DNA of 64,000 bases from Flavobacterium gyeonganense (GTDB lineage: Bacteria; Bacteroidota; Bacteroidia; Flavobacteriales; Flavobacteriaceae): the NCBI RefSeq assembly GCF_029625295.1, contig NZ_CP121112.1, positions 186,001-250,000 of the forward strand, in the 5' to 3' direction. A program made the position numbers and the translations under genes. The notes under the pieces were generated by a model. It made no database searches. It was not told where the DNA came from and saw nothing but the letters and a program-made list of their open reading frames with translations. Each line of letters begins with the position of its first letter. The stretch's first letter is position 1. Shown piece after piece: positions 19,577 through 30,800 of this stretch.

Positions 19577-20535
19577 TTATTTTATTTTATCTACCCCTTT
19601 AGTAGTTTGTATTACTTTTTGAATAGTTCCATCTGCATTATAATACATGTAGTCCACACATACTGAACGCCTGTAACTTCCTCCAGTAGGCAAACTTCCA
19701 TTATGATAAAAAAAGTATGATTTGCCTTTGTAATCTATAATTCCAGGGTGTGTTGTAAAACTATTGGTTACATTTTCTTGTATTAAACCCTGATGTTTCC
19801 AAGGTCCGGTTGGACTATCTGATGTACAATATTCTATTGTTTCTGCCTTTTCTCCTTTACTGGCATATACTAAATAATACATTTTTTTCTTTTGTATATC
19901 CACGGCCCTTCTATAAAGTTTTTTGGTTTTAAATAGTTAATTTGACCATCAATCTCAATCATGTTTTCTTTAAGCTTTACCCATTTACAGCTAGCATTTC
20001 CCCAATACATATAGGCCTGCCCGTCGTCGTCAATCATAACTGTAGGATCAATATCATCCCAGGAATGTTTCATATCAGTTGTCATTTCATTAATTACAAG
20101 AGCTTTACCTATTGCATCCTTAAAAGGGCCAGTTGGTCTGTCTGAAACTGCAACACCTATAGCAGCTCCGCCTCCGCTCACCTCATCTTTTTTATGAAAT
20201 GTCGAAACAAACCAATAAAATTTACCATTTCTTTCAATGCACTGAGCGGCATAGGCATCTCCTGTAGCCCATGAAAAAGTACCTGGTGAAAGTGGCGCCC
20301 CATGATCTTTCCACGTTGCCATATCGGTTGTGGAAAACACATGCCAATCGGCCATTTTATAATTAGTATCTGCTTCGGTCGCTACGTCATGTCCTGTGTA
20401 CAAAAACAAAGTGTCTTTGTGAACAATAGGCGAAGGATCAGCAGTAAAAATGTGCTTAATGATAGGGTTTTGTGCTGTTATTTCAAATGTTGAAACACAA
20501 CAAAACATCAATAAAATCCTGATATTTAATTTCAT
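19577..20535 (-). pseudogene. GH43 beta-xylosidase/arabinofuranosidase, frameshifted
   Basis: The first part (20535 to about 19890) has a signal peptide and the GH43 five-bladed propeller with base Asp33 (FTADPSP), Asp163 (WDDIDPTV) and acid Glu209 (FIEGPW). It then stops shortly after YKRKK. The remainder (MYYLVYASKGEKAE, TTHPGIIDYKGKSYFFYHN) continues in another frame to the stop at 19577. The break is a run of seven T at 19882-19888 on the plus strand. Adding one base gives EGPWIYKRKKMYYLVYA and an intact 319-residue enzyme. All three catalytic acids lie before the break, but the propeller would lose its last blades. It lies 54 bases behind the GH31 gene and 114 before GH8. It should remove xylose or arabinose from xylo-oligomers. 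Sequencing error is quite possible. Confidence 0.88.
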
Positions 20536-20589
20536 GTTTATAGTTTTTTTGGTTATAGATAATTATGTGGTTTTCTTTTTTTTAATTCA

Positions 20590-23181
20590 TTACTTTTTAA
20601 TCAGCACCTGCTTACCTGTATATTTTACTTTTTTAGGAATATCACTCTTTTGTTTTGCAGATATCCATACAATATTCATTGTGTATGTTTTTGTCTGACC
20701 ATTATAACTGCCAATTTGTTTTCCTATAGTTAAAGTTTGATTCTTTTCATTCCAGGTTATTGGAATTTCGATATATTTTCCTTTTTCATAATTGTAGTTA
20801 TCGCCTTCATCATTATAATAAGTGAAACTTGCATCCTTACCTGTGTAAATACGAATTTCAAGTTCATCCTGCTTCACTTGCGTATTCTGAATCACATTTC
20901 CCATAGGAACGATCGAGCCTTCTTTTACAAAAACCGGTATTTTGTCTAAAGCAGCTGGGGATTCTATTGTTTGTCCTCCTTCGAATCTTTTGCCGGTCCA
21001 GAAATCATACCATGCGTTTTGTTTTGGTAAATAAACATCCCATTTCGTTACTTCAGGTGCTGTAACTGGCGCTATTAATAATGATTTTCCAAACATATAC
21101 TGATATGCCTGACTTACAGCAACTGTATCATTACTAAAATCCATTATTAATGGTCTCATTAAAGTTGAGTTATACTTAGATATTTGCCAGGCCTCTGAAT
21201 AGATGTAGGGCATTAGCTGATATCTAAGATTGAGCATAGAACGCATGTTATTTTCCACCTTTTCTCCATACCTCCACGGTTCAGTTTCAGTTTGATAACC
21301 ATGCATACGGAATATTGGATTAAAAACTGCCCATTGAAACCAGCGAGTCAGAATCTCATGATACTTTTCATTTTTATACTGTTCTGATCCTGGACGGAAA
21401 AAGCCACCAATATCGGTTGTCCAATAAGGCATTCCTGTTACATTGTAATTTAAACCTGCAACGATTTGGCGTTTGTAAGCATCCCAGTCCCATCCTATAT
21501 CGCCTGACCAATTAATTGTTCCATATCGCTGCTGTCCTAAAAATGCTGAACGGGTTAGAATCGTTACCCTTTTTTCAGGATTTGTAGTTTTTTGACCTTC
21601 ATAAACAGCTTTGCTTACAAACAATGGATATGTTAAACGATAAAAATCACCCAGCCCAAAATAAGTTTGTTTACCTCTTAACGCATCATTTTCGGGCTCA
21701 GTTGCATCCATCCACCAGGAGTCAACGCCAAGCGCAAATAAATTTTTATTAAGTGCGTTCCAATGTGTTTTTTGCGTTTCCGGATTATAAATGTCAATCC
21801 ATGGGCTATTAGGAATAAATAAGTTTTTTGACACATATTCTTTACCAATTTCTGATTCTTTATTTAAATTCTCCCAAACAGAAATAGAAAAGTGAGCATT
21901 TAAATCATGGATTTCTTTTATAAATTTTTCAGGTTCCGGATAATGTGTTTCATCAAATTTAGGAACACCCCAGCCATATTTCCCCCAATATTGCCAGTCT
22001 TGTACAATTACATCTACAGGCAGGTTACGTTTTCTGAATTCTTTGATTGTTGAGACCAAATGTTCACCAGAAGTATATCGCTCACGGCACTGCCAAAATC
22101 CAAATGCCCACTTAGGCAGCATTGGTACACTTCCCGTAAGGTTACGATAATTAGCTATGATTTCATCCGTATCCTTTCCTGCAAAAACAATATAATCAAG
22201 CGATTTGGCATTGGGTGAATTAAAAACAGTTTCATTATTAGTAAGTTTTAAACTAAGAGATGGTGTATTACTAGATTTACAAACCACTTTAACAGTGTGT
22301 TCACCTGCTTTTAACTCAACCAGTTTACTTACTGCTGGCGGCAGCCATAAATTAGATTGATTGATTACATCTATCCCATCAATCAAAACTAAATGACGGC
22401 TGTCCATGTCTCCAAGATCCAGCATTAGTGAATATTTTCCTTCTTTAGCGATCGAAAAAGTTCCGGAGTAAACAGATTGTTGTTGCGAAACTTTTTGTGT
22501 ACCTGAAGTTGTAGTTACTTCAACTTCACGTTTTTCACCTTCATTTATTGTATTTCTAATTAAGTCGATATTTTTATTGGTTGGATTAAAATAAGTTACA
22601 CCATACTGATGCCATAATAAACCATATCCCTTATTGGATACTAAAAACGGAATAGCAATCTGTGTATTAACCTGTATTAACTTTCTGGTTACATTCTTTA
22701 AATTGTAAAAACCATCCTGAAACTGTCCTAATCCAAATAAATATTCATCTTTAGGAGATTCAAAACCCTGTTCAGCTACAAAACACGATTCACCCATAAC
22801 AGTATTAGGTTTTAATATTCGTGAATTTGCTTTTTCAGTTAGAAAAATTCCTGATGTATCACTGTATGTAATAACCCCTGTTTTTTTATTAAATGAAACA
22901 GTTAACTCTTTTGTAGCCAGTTGTAAATTTTCTAAGAATTCTTTAAATTTAAAATTAGGAACCTTTGGTTTGTTTATCAGGACGAACTCTTGTTTTTCTT
23001 TTAACGTTCCTATTTCATATTGTATTCGTATTGATTTTTCGGTAAGAGGAATTATGTTTAATACACCTTCAGATAATTCAATAGCCAATTTATCTTTACT
23101 AAGTGTATGCTTTTTATATTGTTGTGCACTAATTGAAGTGAATAAAAAGCCTAAAATTAAAATGTAAACTGTTTTTTGCAT
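20590..23181 (-). CDS. GH31 alpha-xylosidase-type glycoside hydrolase with PA14 insert
   Basis: The 863-residue protein has a signal peptide (to SAQ) and a GH31 N-terminal beta-sandwich. A PA14-like insert is at about residues 225-325 (YSGTFSIAKEGKYSLMLDLGD, VLIDGIDVI). The TIM barrel contains VIVQDWQYWG, nucleophile Asp492 in WWMDATEPE and acid/base Asp561 in SGDIGWDWD. A C-terminal DUF5110-like sandwich follows. A PA14 insert in GH31 is known from bacterial alpha-xylosidases acting on xyloglucan oligosaccharides, so an alpha-xylosidic bond is the best guess. Its neighbours target xylan, so the natural substrate is open. ATG 23181 is chosen because it begins the signal peptide; an upstream ATG would add 21 polar residues. 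It heads the left enzyme operon. Confidence 0.87.
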   Translation of the reverse strand: MQKTVYILILGFLFTSISAQQYKKHTLSKDKLAIELSEGVLNIIPLTEKSIRIQYEIGTLKEKQEFVLINKPKVPNFKFKEFLENLQLATKELTVSFNKKTGVITYSDTSGIFLTEKANSRILKPNTVMGESCFVAEQGFESPKDEYLFGLGQFQDGFYNLKNVTRKLIQVNTQIAIPFLVSNKGYGLLWHQYGVTYFNPTNKNIDLIRNTINEGEKREVEVTTTSGTQKVSQQQSVYSGTFSIAKEGKYSLMLDLGDMDSRHLVLIDGIDVINQSNLWLPPAVSKLVELKAGEHTVKVVCKSSNTPSLSLKLTNNETVFNSPNAKSLDYIVFAGKDTDEIIANYRNLTGSVPMLPKWAFGFWQCRERYTSGEHLVSTIKEFRKRNLPVDVIVQDWQYWGKYGWGVPKFDETHYPEPEKFIKEIHDLNAHFSISVWENLNKESEIGKEYVSKNLFIPNSPWIDIYNPETQKTHWNALNKNLFALGVDSWWMDATEPENDALRGKQTYFGLGDFYRLTYPLFVSKAVYEGQKTTNPEKRVTILTRSAFLGQQRYGTINWSGDIGWDWDAYKRQIVAGLNYNVTGMPYWTTDIGGFFRPGSEQYKNEKYHEILTRWFQWAVFNPIFRMHGYQTETEPWRYGEKVENNMRSMLNLRYQLMPYIYSEAWQISKYNSTLMRPLIMDFSNDTVAVSQAYQYMFGKSLLIAPVTAPEVTKWDVYLPKQNAWYDFWTGKRFEGGQTIESPAALDKIPVFVKEGSIVPMGNVIQNTQVKQDELEIRIYTGKDASFTYYNDEGDNYNYEKGKYIEIPITWNEKNQTLTIGKQIGSYNGQTKTYTMNIVWISAKQKSDIPKKVKYTGKQVLIKK

Positions 23182-23329
23182 TTTTATTTTATATATTAAA
23201 TTATCATTTATTCGATTGGTATTAATGAAACTAAAAAAACTCACCTAAGAAGTAATGAGTTTTGTATCATCCCATACAATTGAAAACTCCTGGCTTCGTT
23301 TGGTAATTCATTTATAATTTTGGAATAAA

Positions 23330-23362
23330 AAAGCCGAAAGGGATTTGAACTTCCGGCTTTAA
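23330..23362 (-). terminator. Intrinsic terminator or attenuator upstream of GH31
   Basis: On the minus strand an 11-base-pair stem (AAAGCCGGAAG with CTTTCGGCTTT, one G-U pair) encloses about 9 bases and is followed by six or more T. It lies between the DUF255 gene and GH31, both on this strand. It would end any transcript coming from upstream before it reaches GH31. Its loop TTCAAATCC looks like a tRNA T-loop, but no other tRNA part is present. Confidence 0.75.
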
Positions 23363-23651
23363 TTTAAAAAACTAACACTAACTAACATTAGTTATAAACT
23401 ATCTATACAACTAGGAATATAACCAAATATTAAACTTTTAAATCCTGCTCAAAATAATTTTACTTATTTCTGACGTCAACTATATTTTTATATAGAATAC
23501 AAATAAAAAAGATGCATCCTCTTTTTAAACTGCATTCAAATTCCTATCAAATGATACACAAACTTTATATTATGATTCTATTATGAGAAACTTAAAAATA
23601 ATCTATGTCGAATAAAAAATAAACTATCGTAGACAATAAGTGTATTTATTA

Positions 23652-23680
23652 CAAATATACAAAAACATTTCATAAAACAA
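23652..23680 (-). promoter_or_regulatory. Bacteroidota-type promoter in the GH31 upstream spacer
   Basis: On the minus strand TTG (23680-23678) and TATATTTG (23659-23652) are separated by 18 bases. This fits the -33 TTG / -7 TAnnTTTG pattern. A transcript from here would run about 320 bases to the terminator at 23330, with no obvious reading frame, or on to GH31. Confidence 0.45.
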
Positions 23681-23807
23681 TCGGTTGTTTTATATTTTAA
23701 TTGTTAATTTTAAACAAATACAACAGTTAAAAAACATTGTATGTATTTATATAGTTAAAAAAACACAATATTCATTATTAATAGCGTTCAGTATAGATAC
23801 TAAATCC

Positions 23808-25922
23808 TTATAAACTATTTTTTATTTTAGTAACAGCTGTACTGACCTCTTTTTCGGGTTTCTTACAAGCTTTATTTACACAAACGTAGATATAGGTTTC
23901 ATTATCTACAAAACGATCCTTTAAAATTGGAAGACTACTTTCTTTTGTAGAACCGGCTATAAGAATATTGGGCAAATAGTAATTTTGAAACTGAACTGCT
24001 TTAGTCATAGCAGCTTTTCCCGAAATGGCAACTTCAAAATAATTATCGGTATAATTCAGCATTAAATTCAACCAGTTATAATATTCTGCTGGTGACTGCA
24101 ATACATCATTTTTTATATTATTTAGCATTCTTTCAGCTGTTTTGGCATATACATCATTAGAATAATAATGCCCCAAGTGAAATAAATTATTGGCAAAAAT
24201 TGAATTTGATCCTGGAATCACATTGTCAGCAATTTCCATCTTCCTAGCAATTAGACTTGCCGAACTGCCAGACGTAAAATAAAACATATTTGATTTTTTA
24301 TCCCAAAAGTGTTTCATCGCATAATCTGTTAATTGCCTGGCTTTGCGTAACCATTGTTCATCTAATGTAATCTGATAAATTGCAATAAATGCATCTGCAA
24401 CTGTGGCATAATCTTCAGAAAAACCAGTGATAGTACTTTTTCCCTCTTTATAACTGTGATTTAAACTTCCATCTTTTTTAAGCTGGTTATTTACAATAAA
24501 ACTGGCGTTTTTTAATGCGATTTGCTTGTAATGCGGATTTTTGAATGCACGATAAGCACTAACGTATCCTTTTATCATTAAAGCATTCCAGGAAGTAAGG
24601 GTTTTATTGTCCAAATGAGGCCGGGATCTTTTGTTTCTGGCTGTTAATACTATTTGCTTCCAGTTTTTTACTTTGGCTTCCAGTTCTTTCAGATTCAATT
24701 TATTACTTATCGCAAAATCTTTATCTGATTGATTTTTAAACAAAACATATTTCTGATTCTCCCATAACCCGTTTTCATTAATATTAAAATATTTTTGAAA
24801 AAGAGCATAATCCGATTTTAATAAAAACTGTAACTCCTCTTTGGTCCAGATATAATACGCCCCTTCTTCTAATTTTCCTTCCTTATTTTTACTGTCTGCA
24901 TCTAAAGAAGAATAAAAAGCACCGTTAGAAGCCATAAGCTCCCTCTCTACAAAATCCAGTGTTTCATGAACTGCTTTTTTATATGACTCATTTTTGGTAA
25001 CCAGATATGCATCAGAGTATAAACTTACTAACTGTGCATTATCGTACAGCATTTTTTCAAAATGAGGAATATGCCATTTTGTATCTACTGAATATCTTGA
25101 AAAGCCTCCACCAATCGCATCATAAATTCCTCCGTCAGCCATTTTGGTAAGTGTCGTTTCTACATATTTTTCAATGGATTTATCATTATTCTGAATACTG
25201 TATCTAAGCAAAAAATTTAATGTACCCGGCATTGGAAATTTGGTTTCACCAACTAATCCCCCCTCTTTATAATCCAAATCCTTCTGCCATGATTTTACAG
25301 TTTTAAAAACATCTAATTTTTTAAAACTGGCTTCATCGTTATTGACTGTAATTAATTGTAATTCCTTAATTCCCTTTACTAATTTATCTGCGTATTCAAT
25401 AGCTTTTTGGGGATTGTTTCTATACAAATCAGAGATTTCAGTCAGCGCTTTAGTCCACTCCTCTTTTGTAAAATATGTTCCTCCAAAAATAGGACGACCA
25501 TCAGGAAGCGCAATACAGTTTAATGGCCAACCACCTTTTCCTGTCATCAATTGTACTGCATTCATGTAGATTTGGTCAATATCAGGACGCTCCTCCCTGT
25601 CTACTTTTATACTGATAAAATTATCGTTCATTAATTTCGCTACAGCTTGGTTTTCAAAACTCTCTTCTTCCATCACATGACACCAATGACATGCCGAATA
25701 ACCTACAGAAATAATAATGAGTTTGTTTTCTTTCTTTGCTTTTTCAAGGGTTTCATTATTCCATGCTTTCCAATTTACCGGATTATGTGCATGCTGTAAA
25801 AGATATGGACTCGTTTCATCAATGAGGTCATTGGTATATTTATGATTTTCCTGATTATTCTGTTTGTTATTACAGCTGATAATAAGACACGAAATGATTA
25901 ATAAAAGGGATAAAAAACGCAT
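23808..25922 (-). CDS. DUF255 thioredoxin-fold lipoprotein (YyaL/spermatogenesis-associated 20-like)
   Basis: The 704-residue protein has a lipoprotein signal (LIISC, Cys17). An N-terminal thioredoxin-like DUF255 domain follows with [14 protein letters not shown] (CxxC at Cys78/Cys81), [15 protein letters not shown] and GKGGWPLN. A long (alpha/alpha)6-barrel-like domain comes next with [28 protein letters not shown] and [12 protein letters not shown]. This matches the YyaL family, which has no proven reaction; a redox or sugar-epimerase-like role has been suggested from folds. The CxxC is intact. ATG 25922 is used because it starts at the hydrophobic segment. It is divergent from the GPH transporter gene. 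It may not belong to the xylan region functionally. Confidence 0.88.
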   Translation of the reverse strand: MRFLSLLLIISCLIISCNNKQNNQENHKYTNDLIDETSPYLLQHAHNPVNWKAWNNETLEKAKKENKLIIISVGYSACHWCHVMEEESFENQAVAKLMNDNFISIKVDREERPDIDQIYMNAVQLMTGKGGWPLNCIALPDGRPIFGGTYFTKEEWTKALTEISDLYRNNPQKAIEYADKLVKGIKELQLITVNNDEASFKKLDVFKTVKSWQKDLDYKEGGLVGETKFPMPGTLNFLLRYSIQNNDKSIEKYVETTLTKMADGGIYDAIGGGFSRYSVDTKWHIPHFEKMLYDNAQLVSLYSDAYLVTKNESYKKAVHETLDFVERELMASNGAFYSSLDADSKNKEGKLEEGAYYIWTKEELQFLLKSDYALFQKYFNINENGLWENQKYVLFKNQSDKDFAISNKLNLKELEAKVKNWKQIVLTARNKRSRPHLDNKTLTSWNALMIKGYVSAYRAFKNPHYKQIALKNASFIVNNQLKKDGSLNHSYKEGKSTITGFSEDYATVADAFIAIYQITLDEQWLRKARQLTDYAMKHFWDKKSNMFYFTSGSSASLIARKMEIADNVIPGSNSIFANNLFHLGHYYSNDVYAKTAERMLNNIKNDVLQSPAEYYNWLNLMLNYTDNYFEVAISGKAAMTKAVQFQNYYLPNILIAGSTKESSLPILKDRFVDNETYIYVCVNKACKKPEKEVSTAVTKIKNSL

Positions 25923-26204
25923 ATAAATTGAATAAAACAAGTGATTAATTATATGAAAATGAGGGCATGTTTTTAACTAAGAAGCTAAAATAACAATTTA
26001 TATTTAATAGATTCAATGCTGTCAAATTATGCTTCAAATATGCTATTAAACGCTTCAAAATTGACAATCATATTTCAACTTTCAAGCTATTTTTACCGAT
26101 TAGTTTTTATCGAAAATGAATAAAAAACATGTTCATTCTGATAAAATTTATTTAAATAATATTTTTCAAATTGGTATAGCTACCAATAAAAAACAGCGTC
26201 TTAT

Positions 26205-27669
26205 ATGAATAACACATCACAAAAACTTTCAGTAATAGAAAAAATAGGTTATGGTTTAGGTGATTTTGCAGCAAATTTGATTTTTCAGACATTATTGACC
26301 TTTCTGGCTTTCTTTTACACAGATGTTTATAAAATTCCAGCCGGAACAGCAAGTGTTATTATTTTTATTGGTGGTTTTATAGGTGCTTTTTTCAATATCG
26401 TTATGGGAATTATTGCTGACCGTACCAAAACCAAATGGGGAAAATTCAGACCCTGGATATTATGGACCGCATTTCCTTTTGGGATTGCATCAGTCCTGTC
26501 TTTTCTAACCCCGGATTTTGGGCTGAGAGGCAAAATAGCCTATACATTCCTTACTTACTTTTTCTAGTCTTAATTTATGCCGCAAACAATTTACCTTATG
26601 TTGCTTTAAGCGGTGTGTTGACAGGCGATATGAAAGAAAGAAACAGTCTCTCTTCCTATCGTTTTGTAGCTGTAATGATAGCTCAATTTATAATTCAGTC
26701 GCTTTTATTGCCACTCGTTTTAATTTTGGGGCACGGTGATAAAGCTGTTGGTTTTAAAAATACAATGCTATTATTTGCTGTTGTAGGGGTAATTTGTTTG
26801 CTGATTACTTTCTTCACAACGAAAGAAAGAATCGTTCCTAAAAAAATCAGGAATCTACCGTTAAGCAGGATTTTATAGATTTATCTAAAAACGGCCCCTG
26901 GATTGTTATGGTATTAGTTACTATTTTGGTTTTTATAACCTTGTCCTTAAAGGGCGGAATGTATGTTTTTTATTTTAAATATTATTTAGACCCTGCTGCA
27001 CAAACTCTTTTTTTAAAGGATATTGGCTTTACTGCATTTATTGATTCAGTGAATAATTTGCTAACTGGAATTGGATTAACAGATCTTCAGTGGCCAAAAG
27101 ATGTTCCTACTACTGCCTTTAGTCTTTTTAATGCTGGTGGAATTCTTTTTATGATTTTTGGAATTATGTTTTCAAAATCACTTGCAAATGCATTTGGAAA
27201 AAGAAATATTTACATCACCTTCATATTTTTATCAGCTATAAGCTTATTGCTTTTTAATTTTTACAGCAAAACAGCTATTACAATGGTTTTTGTTACGCAA
27301 TTAATACACGGATTTATTTATGGCATAACAATTCCGTTATTATGGGCAATGATCGCTGATGTAGCGGATTATAGCGAATGGAAAAACAACCGAAGAGCAA
27401 CAGCAACAATTTTTTCGGCAATGATTTTCGGATTAAAGATAGGAATAAGTATTGGAGGTGCTTTGGGAGCCGCTTTTTTATCCAAATATGGTTATGTAGC
27501 AGAAGAAGTTCATCAGGTATCAGCAGCTCTTGAAGGAATTAAATTATCAATAAGTATTTATCCTGGTTTTATATTTATTATAAGTGCTGTTTTATTGTGC
27601 TTTTATGTAATTGATAAAGATATGGAAATTGAAATTGAAAATGATTTAAGAGAAAGAAGAGAGAAGTAA
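26205..27669 (+). pseudogene. GPH-family sugar:cation symporter (MelB/XynB-like), two frameshifts
   Basis: Three consecutive reading frames (26205-26567, 26570s-26878 and 26880s-27669) together encode one inner-membrane symporter of about 488 residues. The start has EKIGYGLGDFAANLIFQ and ADRTKTKWGKFRPWILW, the classic GPH loop. The middle has ANNLPYVALSGVLTGDMKERNSL and SYRF. The end has FIYGITIPLLWAMIADVADYSEWKNNRRATA. One T added to the run 26559-26563 and one A added to the run 26840-26846 restore an uninterrupted protein (TYFFLVLIYAANN; PKKNQESTVKQDFIDL). It would carry xylose, xylo-oligomers or glucuronides into the cytoplasm with Na+ or H+. As written it cannot make a working transporter; two homopolymer losses in one gene make consensus error likely. 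It directly precedes the regulator gene. Confidence 0.9.
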
Positions 27670-27848
27670 TATGGTTTTGGACAACATAAAATTCAGGTTA
27701 TTTAGACTAATCTTATTCATTTATGATAAAAAAACACACATAAAAATATCTTTAAAATAGTACTAAAATTGAATCCTAAAAAAACAAATAGTTGGTTTTC
27801 AATTAAAATAGTATATATTTAATTCTAATTTCATTAATTATAATATAA

Positions 27849-30800
27849 ATGCTTCCACAAAAATGTTTTAGAATCTGTGTCATCTTATTCTTTACAATTC
27901 ATTGTTTGTTTTCTCAAAATACATTTGAAAACTACCAGTTTAGACTCGTAAGTAAAGAAACTTCCAAGAGCGGCATTTACACCATTGCACAGGATCAGTC
28001 CGGAGTTATCTGGATTGGCACAAACGGAGCTGGTCTATACAAATTCGATGGAGTTAACTATGTGGCTTATGAGCAAAACTCTAAAATAACCAATTCTATT
28101 AATAGCAATTTAATTTACGTTATTTACGTAGATAAGCGCAACCGATTGTGGGTAGGCACAGACGAAGGTTTATGCCTGTATAACAGAAATTTGAATACTT
28201 TTGAGAATATTGAAATTCAAAAGAAAACCGGAAACGAAACGGTAATTTCTGTTAAAAGTATTATAGAAGATAATAATGGAAATCTTTTTTTGGGAACATT
28301 TAATGGCGGCCTATTAAAACTAAATACAAATACCCGAAAAATTACTTCAATAAAACTGGACATCCCAAATTCAGAAAATTGCCTTATTAATTGTCTTGCA
28401 AAAGATAAAAATGGTACGATCTATTTAGGAACTAATTTTGGCCTGAAAGTAGTTGATCCAATAAGAAATAAAATCAAAAAAGTTAAAATCAACTATGCCG
28501 ATCAACTGCTTAAAGGGACTTTAGTATCGATGTGCATTGACAGTAAACAAAATTTATGGATTGGTAATGGTTATAAAGGGCTGGTAAAAGTAGACTTAAA
28601 TCAGAAGACCAAACAAGCTATATTGTATCCCATAACCACAAAAAGAATTATGTCTATACTGGCAACAGACCCTAAAACTATTTTGTGTGCCACAGAAAAC
28701 GATGGGCTAATTATTGTAGATGATAAGGGCGATATCCAGAAAAAATATGTCAACAGCAAATTCAATAGCCGCAGTTTAAGCTCAAACTCTGTCTGGTCAT
28801 TATTTTTAGATAAAGAAAAAAGAATCTGGCTGGGTTATTATAACAAAGGTCTTGGCGTTTTTGATAAGATAAACAGCAAAGTAAATATTATAGAAAGTCT
28901 CCCGGGAAATCCCCAATCATTACAAACTAGTTGTGTGACCGGTATCGCAAAGGATAGTGAAGGCCAGTTATGGATTTCTATGGAAGGCGGCGGTGTTGAT
29001 GTTTATAATCCGAAAACTAAACTTTTTAGACATATTACAAAATCTGATACCAGCCTGTATTCAGGATTAACCAATGACAATATCACAAACGTATTTATAG
29101 ATAAAAATCAGGACATTTGGTTATCAAGCTGGAATGAGGGCATTTTTGTTTTAAAAAAAGGCAGCAGAAATTTTATTAATTACAATACAAAAAATACTCC
29201 TGGTTTGACTTCAGACAATATTATGAGTATTGCTCAGGATTCCAGAGGTGTTATCTGGATAGGTACTTTTGCGAAAGGGCTTCATTATTATACGCCATCA
29301 GATGGAAAATTTCACCATTGCGACTCTAAACCATTTTATACAAATGGCCTGACTAATTTAGATATCAGAAAAGTGATTGCTGATTCTGACAATGCTGTTT
29401 GGGTGGGTTCAACAACAGGTCTCTACAAAGTTAATACGGATGATTTTGTCACTTTTTCAGTAACTTCTTTTCGGAATAAAATGTCTGAAAAGCTTAAAAA
29501 TCATAAAAGTACACATACCATCAACACCTTATATCAAGCCAGCAACAAAGAAATCTGGATTGGTACTGATGGTGCCGGACTATTTAGCTACAATAAAAAA
29601 ACAGATGTATTAAAATGGTATATTAATTTCAAGGGACTACATGAAAAATCTATTTCGTCCATTTCTGAATCGAATGACGGATCTATTTGGATAAGTGGCA
29701 AAAAAGGAATTACCAAACTTGATTTAAAAAACAAAATTTCACTCAATTATTCTACATATGATGGATTGCTTGGAAACGACTTTAATAATAATTCTGTCCT
29801 AAAAGATAAAAATGGACTGCTTTATTTTGGAAGCTACGAAGGCGTAAATTACTTTGATCCTGCAAGTTTAGTCAGAAGCAAAAAACAGCTTCCAATTTAC
29901 CTGACTGATTTAAAACTTTTTAACAAGTCAGTAGCGCCACTCGAAAAAAATTCACCCCTGATTAAAGTATTATCAGAAACAAAAAAAATAATCCTTAAAC
30001 ATGATCAGTCTGTATTTACAATTGATTTCATTGCTATAAATTATTCTTTTCCTGCCAGAAATGAATTTGCTTATTATTTAGAGGGATTTGAAGATTCATG
30101 GAATTATGTTGGCAGTAAACGTTCTGCCACTTACACTAACTTAGCACCAGGCAATTATGTTTTTAAGGTTAAAGCATCAGAAAAAAATGGGGTGTGGAAT
30201 ACCAAACCATTAGAATTAAAAATGGAAATTTTACCACCCTGGTGGAAAACATCTTTTGCTTATCTTTTTTATTCCTTATTATTATTCGCTGCAGTCCATT
30301 TTGCAAATCAATACTATCAAAATCGTTTTAAACAAAAACAAATGATAGAGTTTGAACAGAAAAAAGCGATTCAAATTGAAAAATTAAATAATAAAAAATT
30401 ACAATTCTTTACCAATATATCACATGAGTTCAGGACTCCGCTTACTTTAATTTTAAATCCATTAGGAGATATAATAAAAAATAACAGTACAGAATTACCT
30501 GAAGGTGTGGTAAGTAAATTAAAAACTATTCAAAAAAGTTCAGACAGGCTTTCCAGATTAATTAATGAATTAATGGATTTCAACCAATTGCAGTTTAACC
30601 AAATGACGATTAAGCTTCAGTTTATTGAGATTATAAGCTTTACGAAAGAAATCGTCAGTTATTTTGATGAGGAAGCATCCAGCAGGGGTATTCATCTGCA
30701 GTTTGAGTCCAACAAAACATCTTTAAAAGACTGGATAGACCCTAAAATGTTCGAGAAAATTATTTTTAATGTAGTCTCAAATGCTTTTAAAGTTACTCCC

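Larger units (their letters stand above)
23245..23807. other. Non-coding spacer upstream of the GH31 operon
   Basis: No credible protein gene is present in this 563-base AT-rich stretch. On the minus strand it contains, in order, a promoter-like site (23652-23680), about 250 bases without a recognisable gene, a GTTAGTTAGTGTTAG stretch (about 23368-23385) and an intrinsic terminator (23330-23362). The GH31 gene follows about 150 bases later. This arrangement would fit a small RNA or an attenuated leader. I saw nothing else in it. Confidence 0.6.

Noticed and set aside
23330..23362. tRNA-like T-loop (TTCAAATCC within a stem)
   Set aside because: No acceptor stem, D-arm or anticodon arm can be drawn around it; the palindrome with a T run is a terminator.
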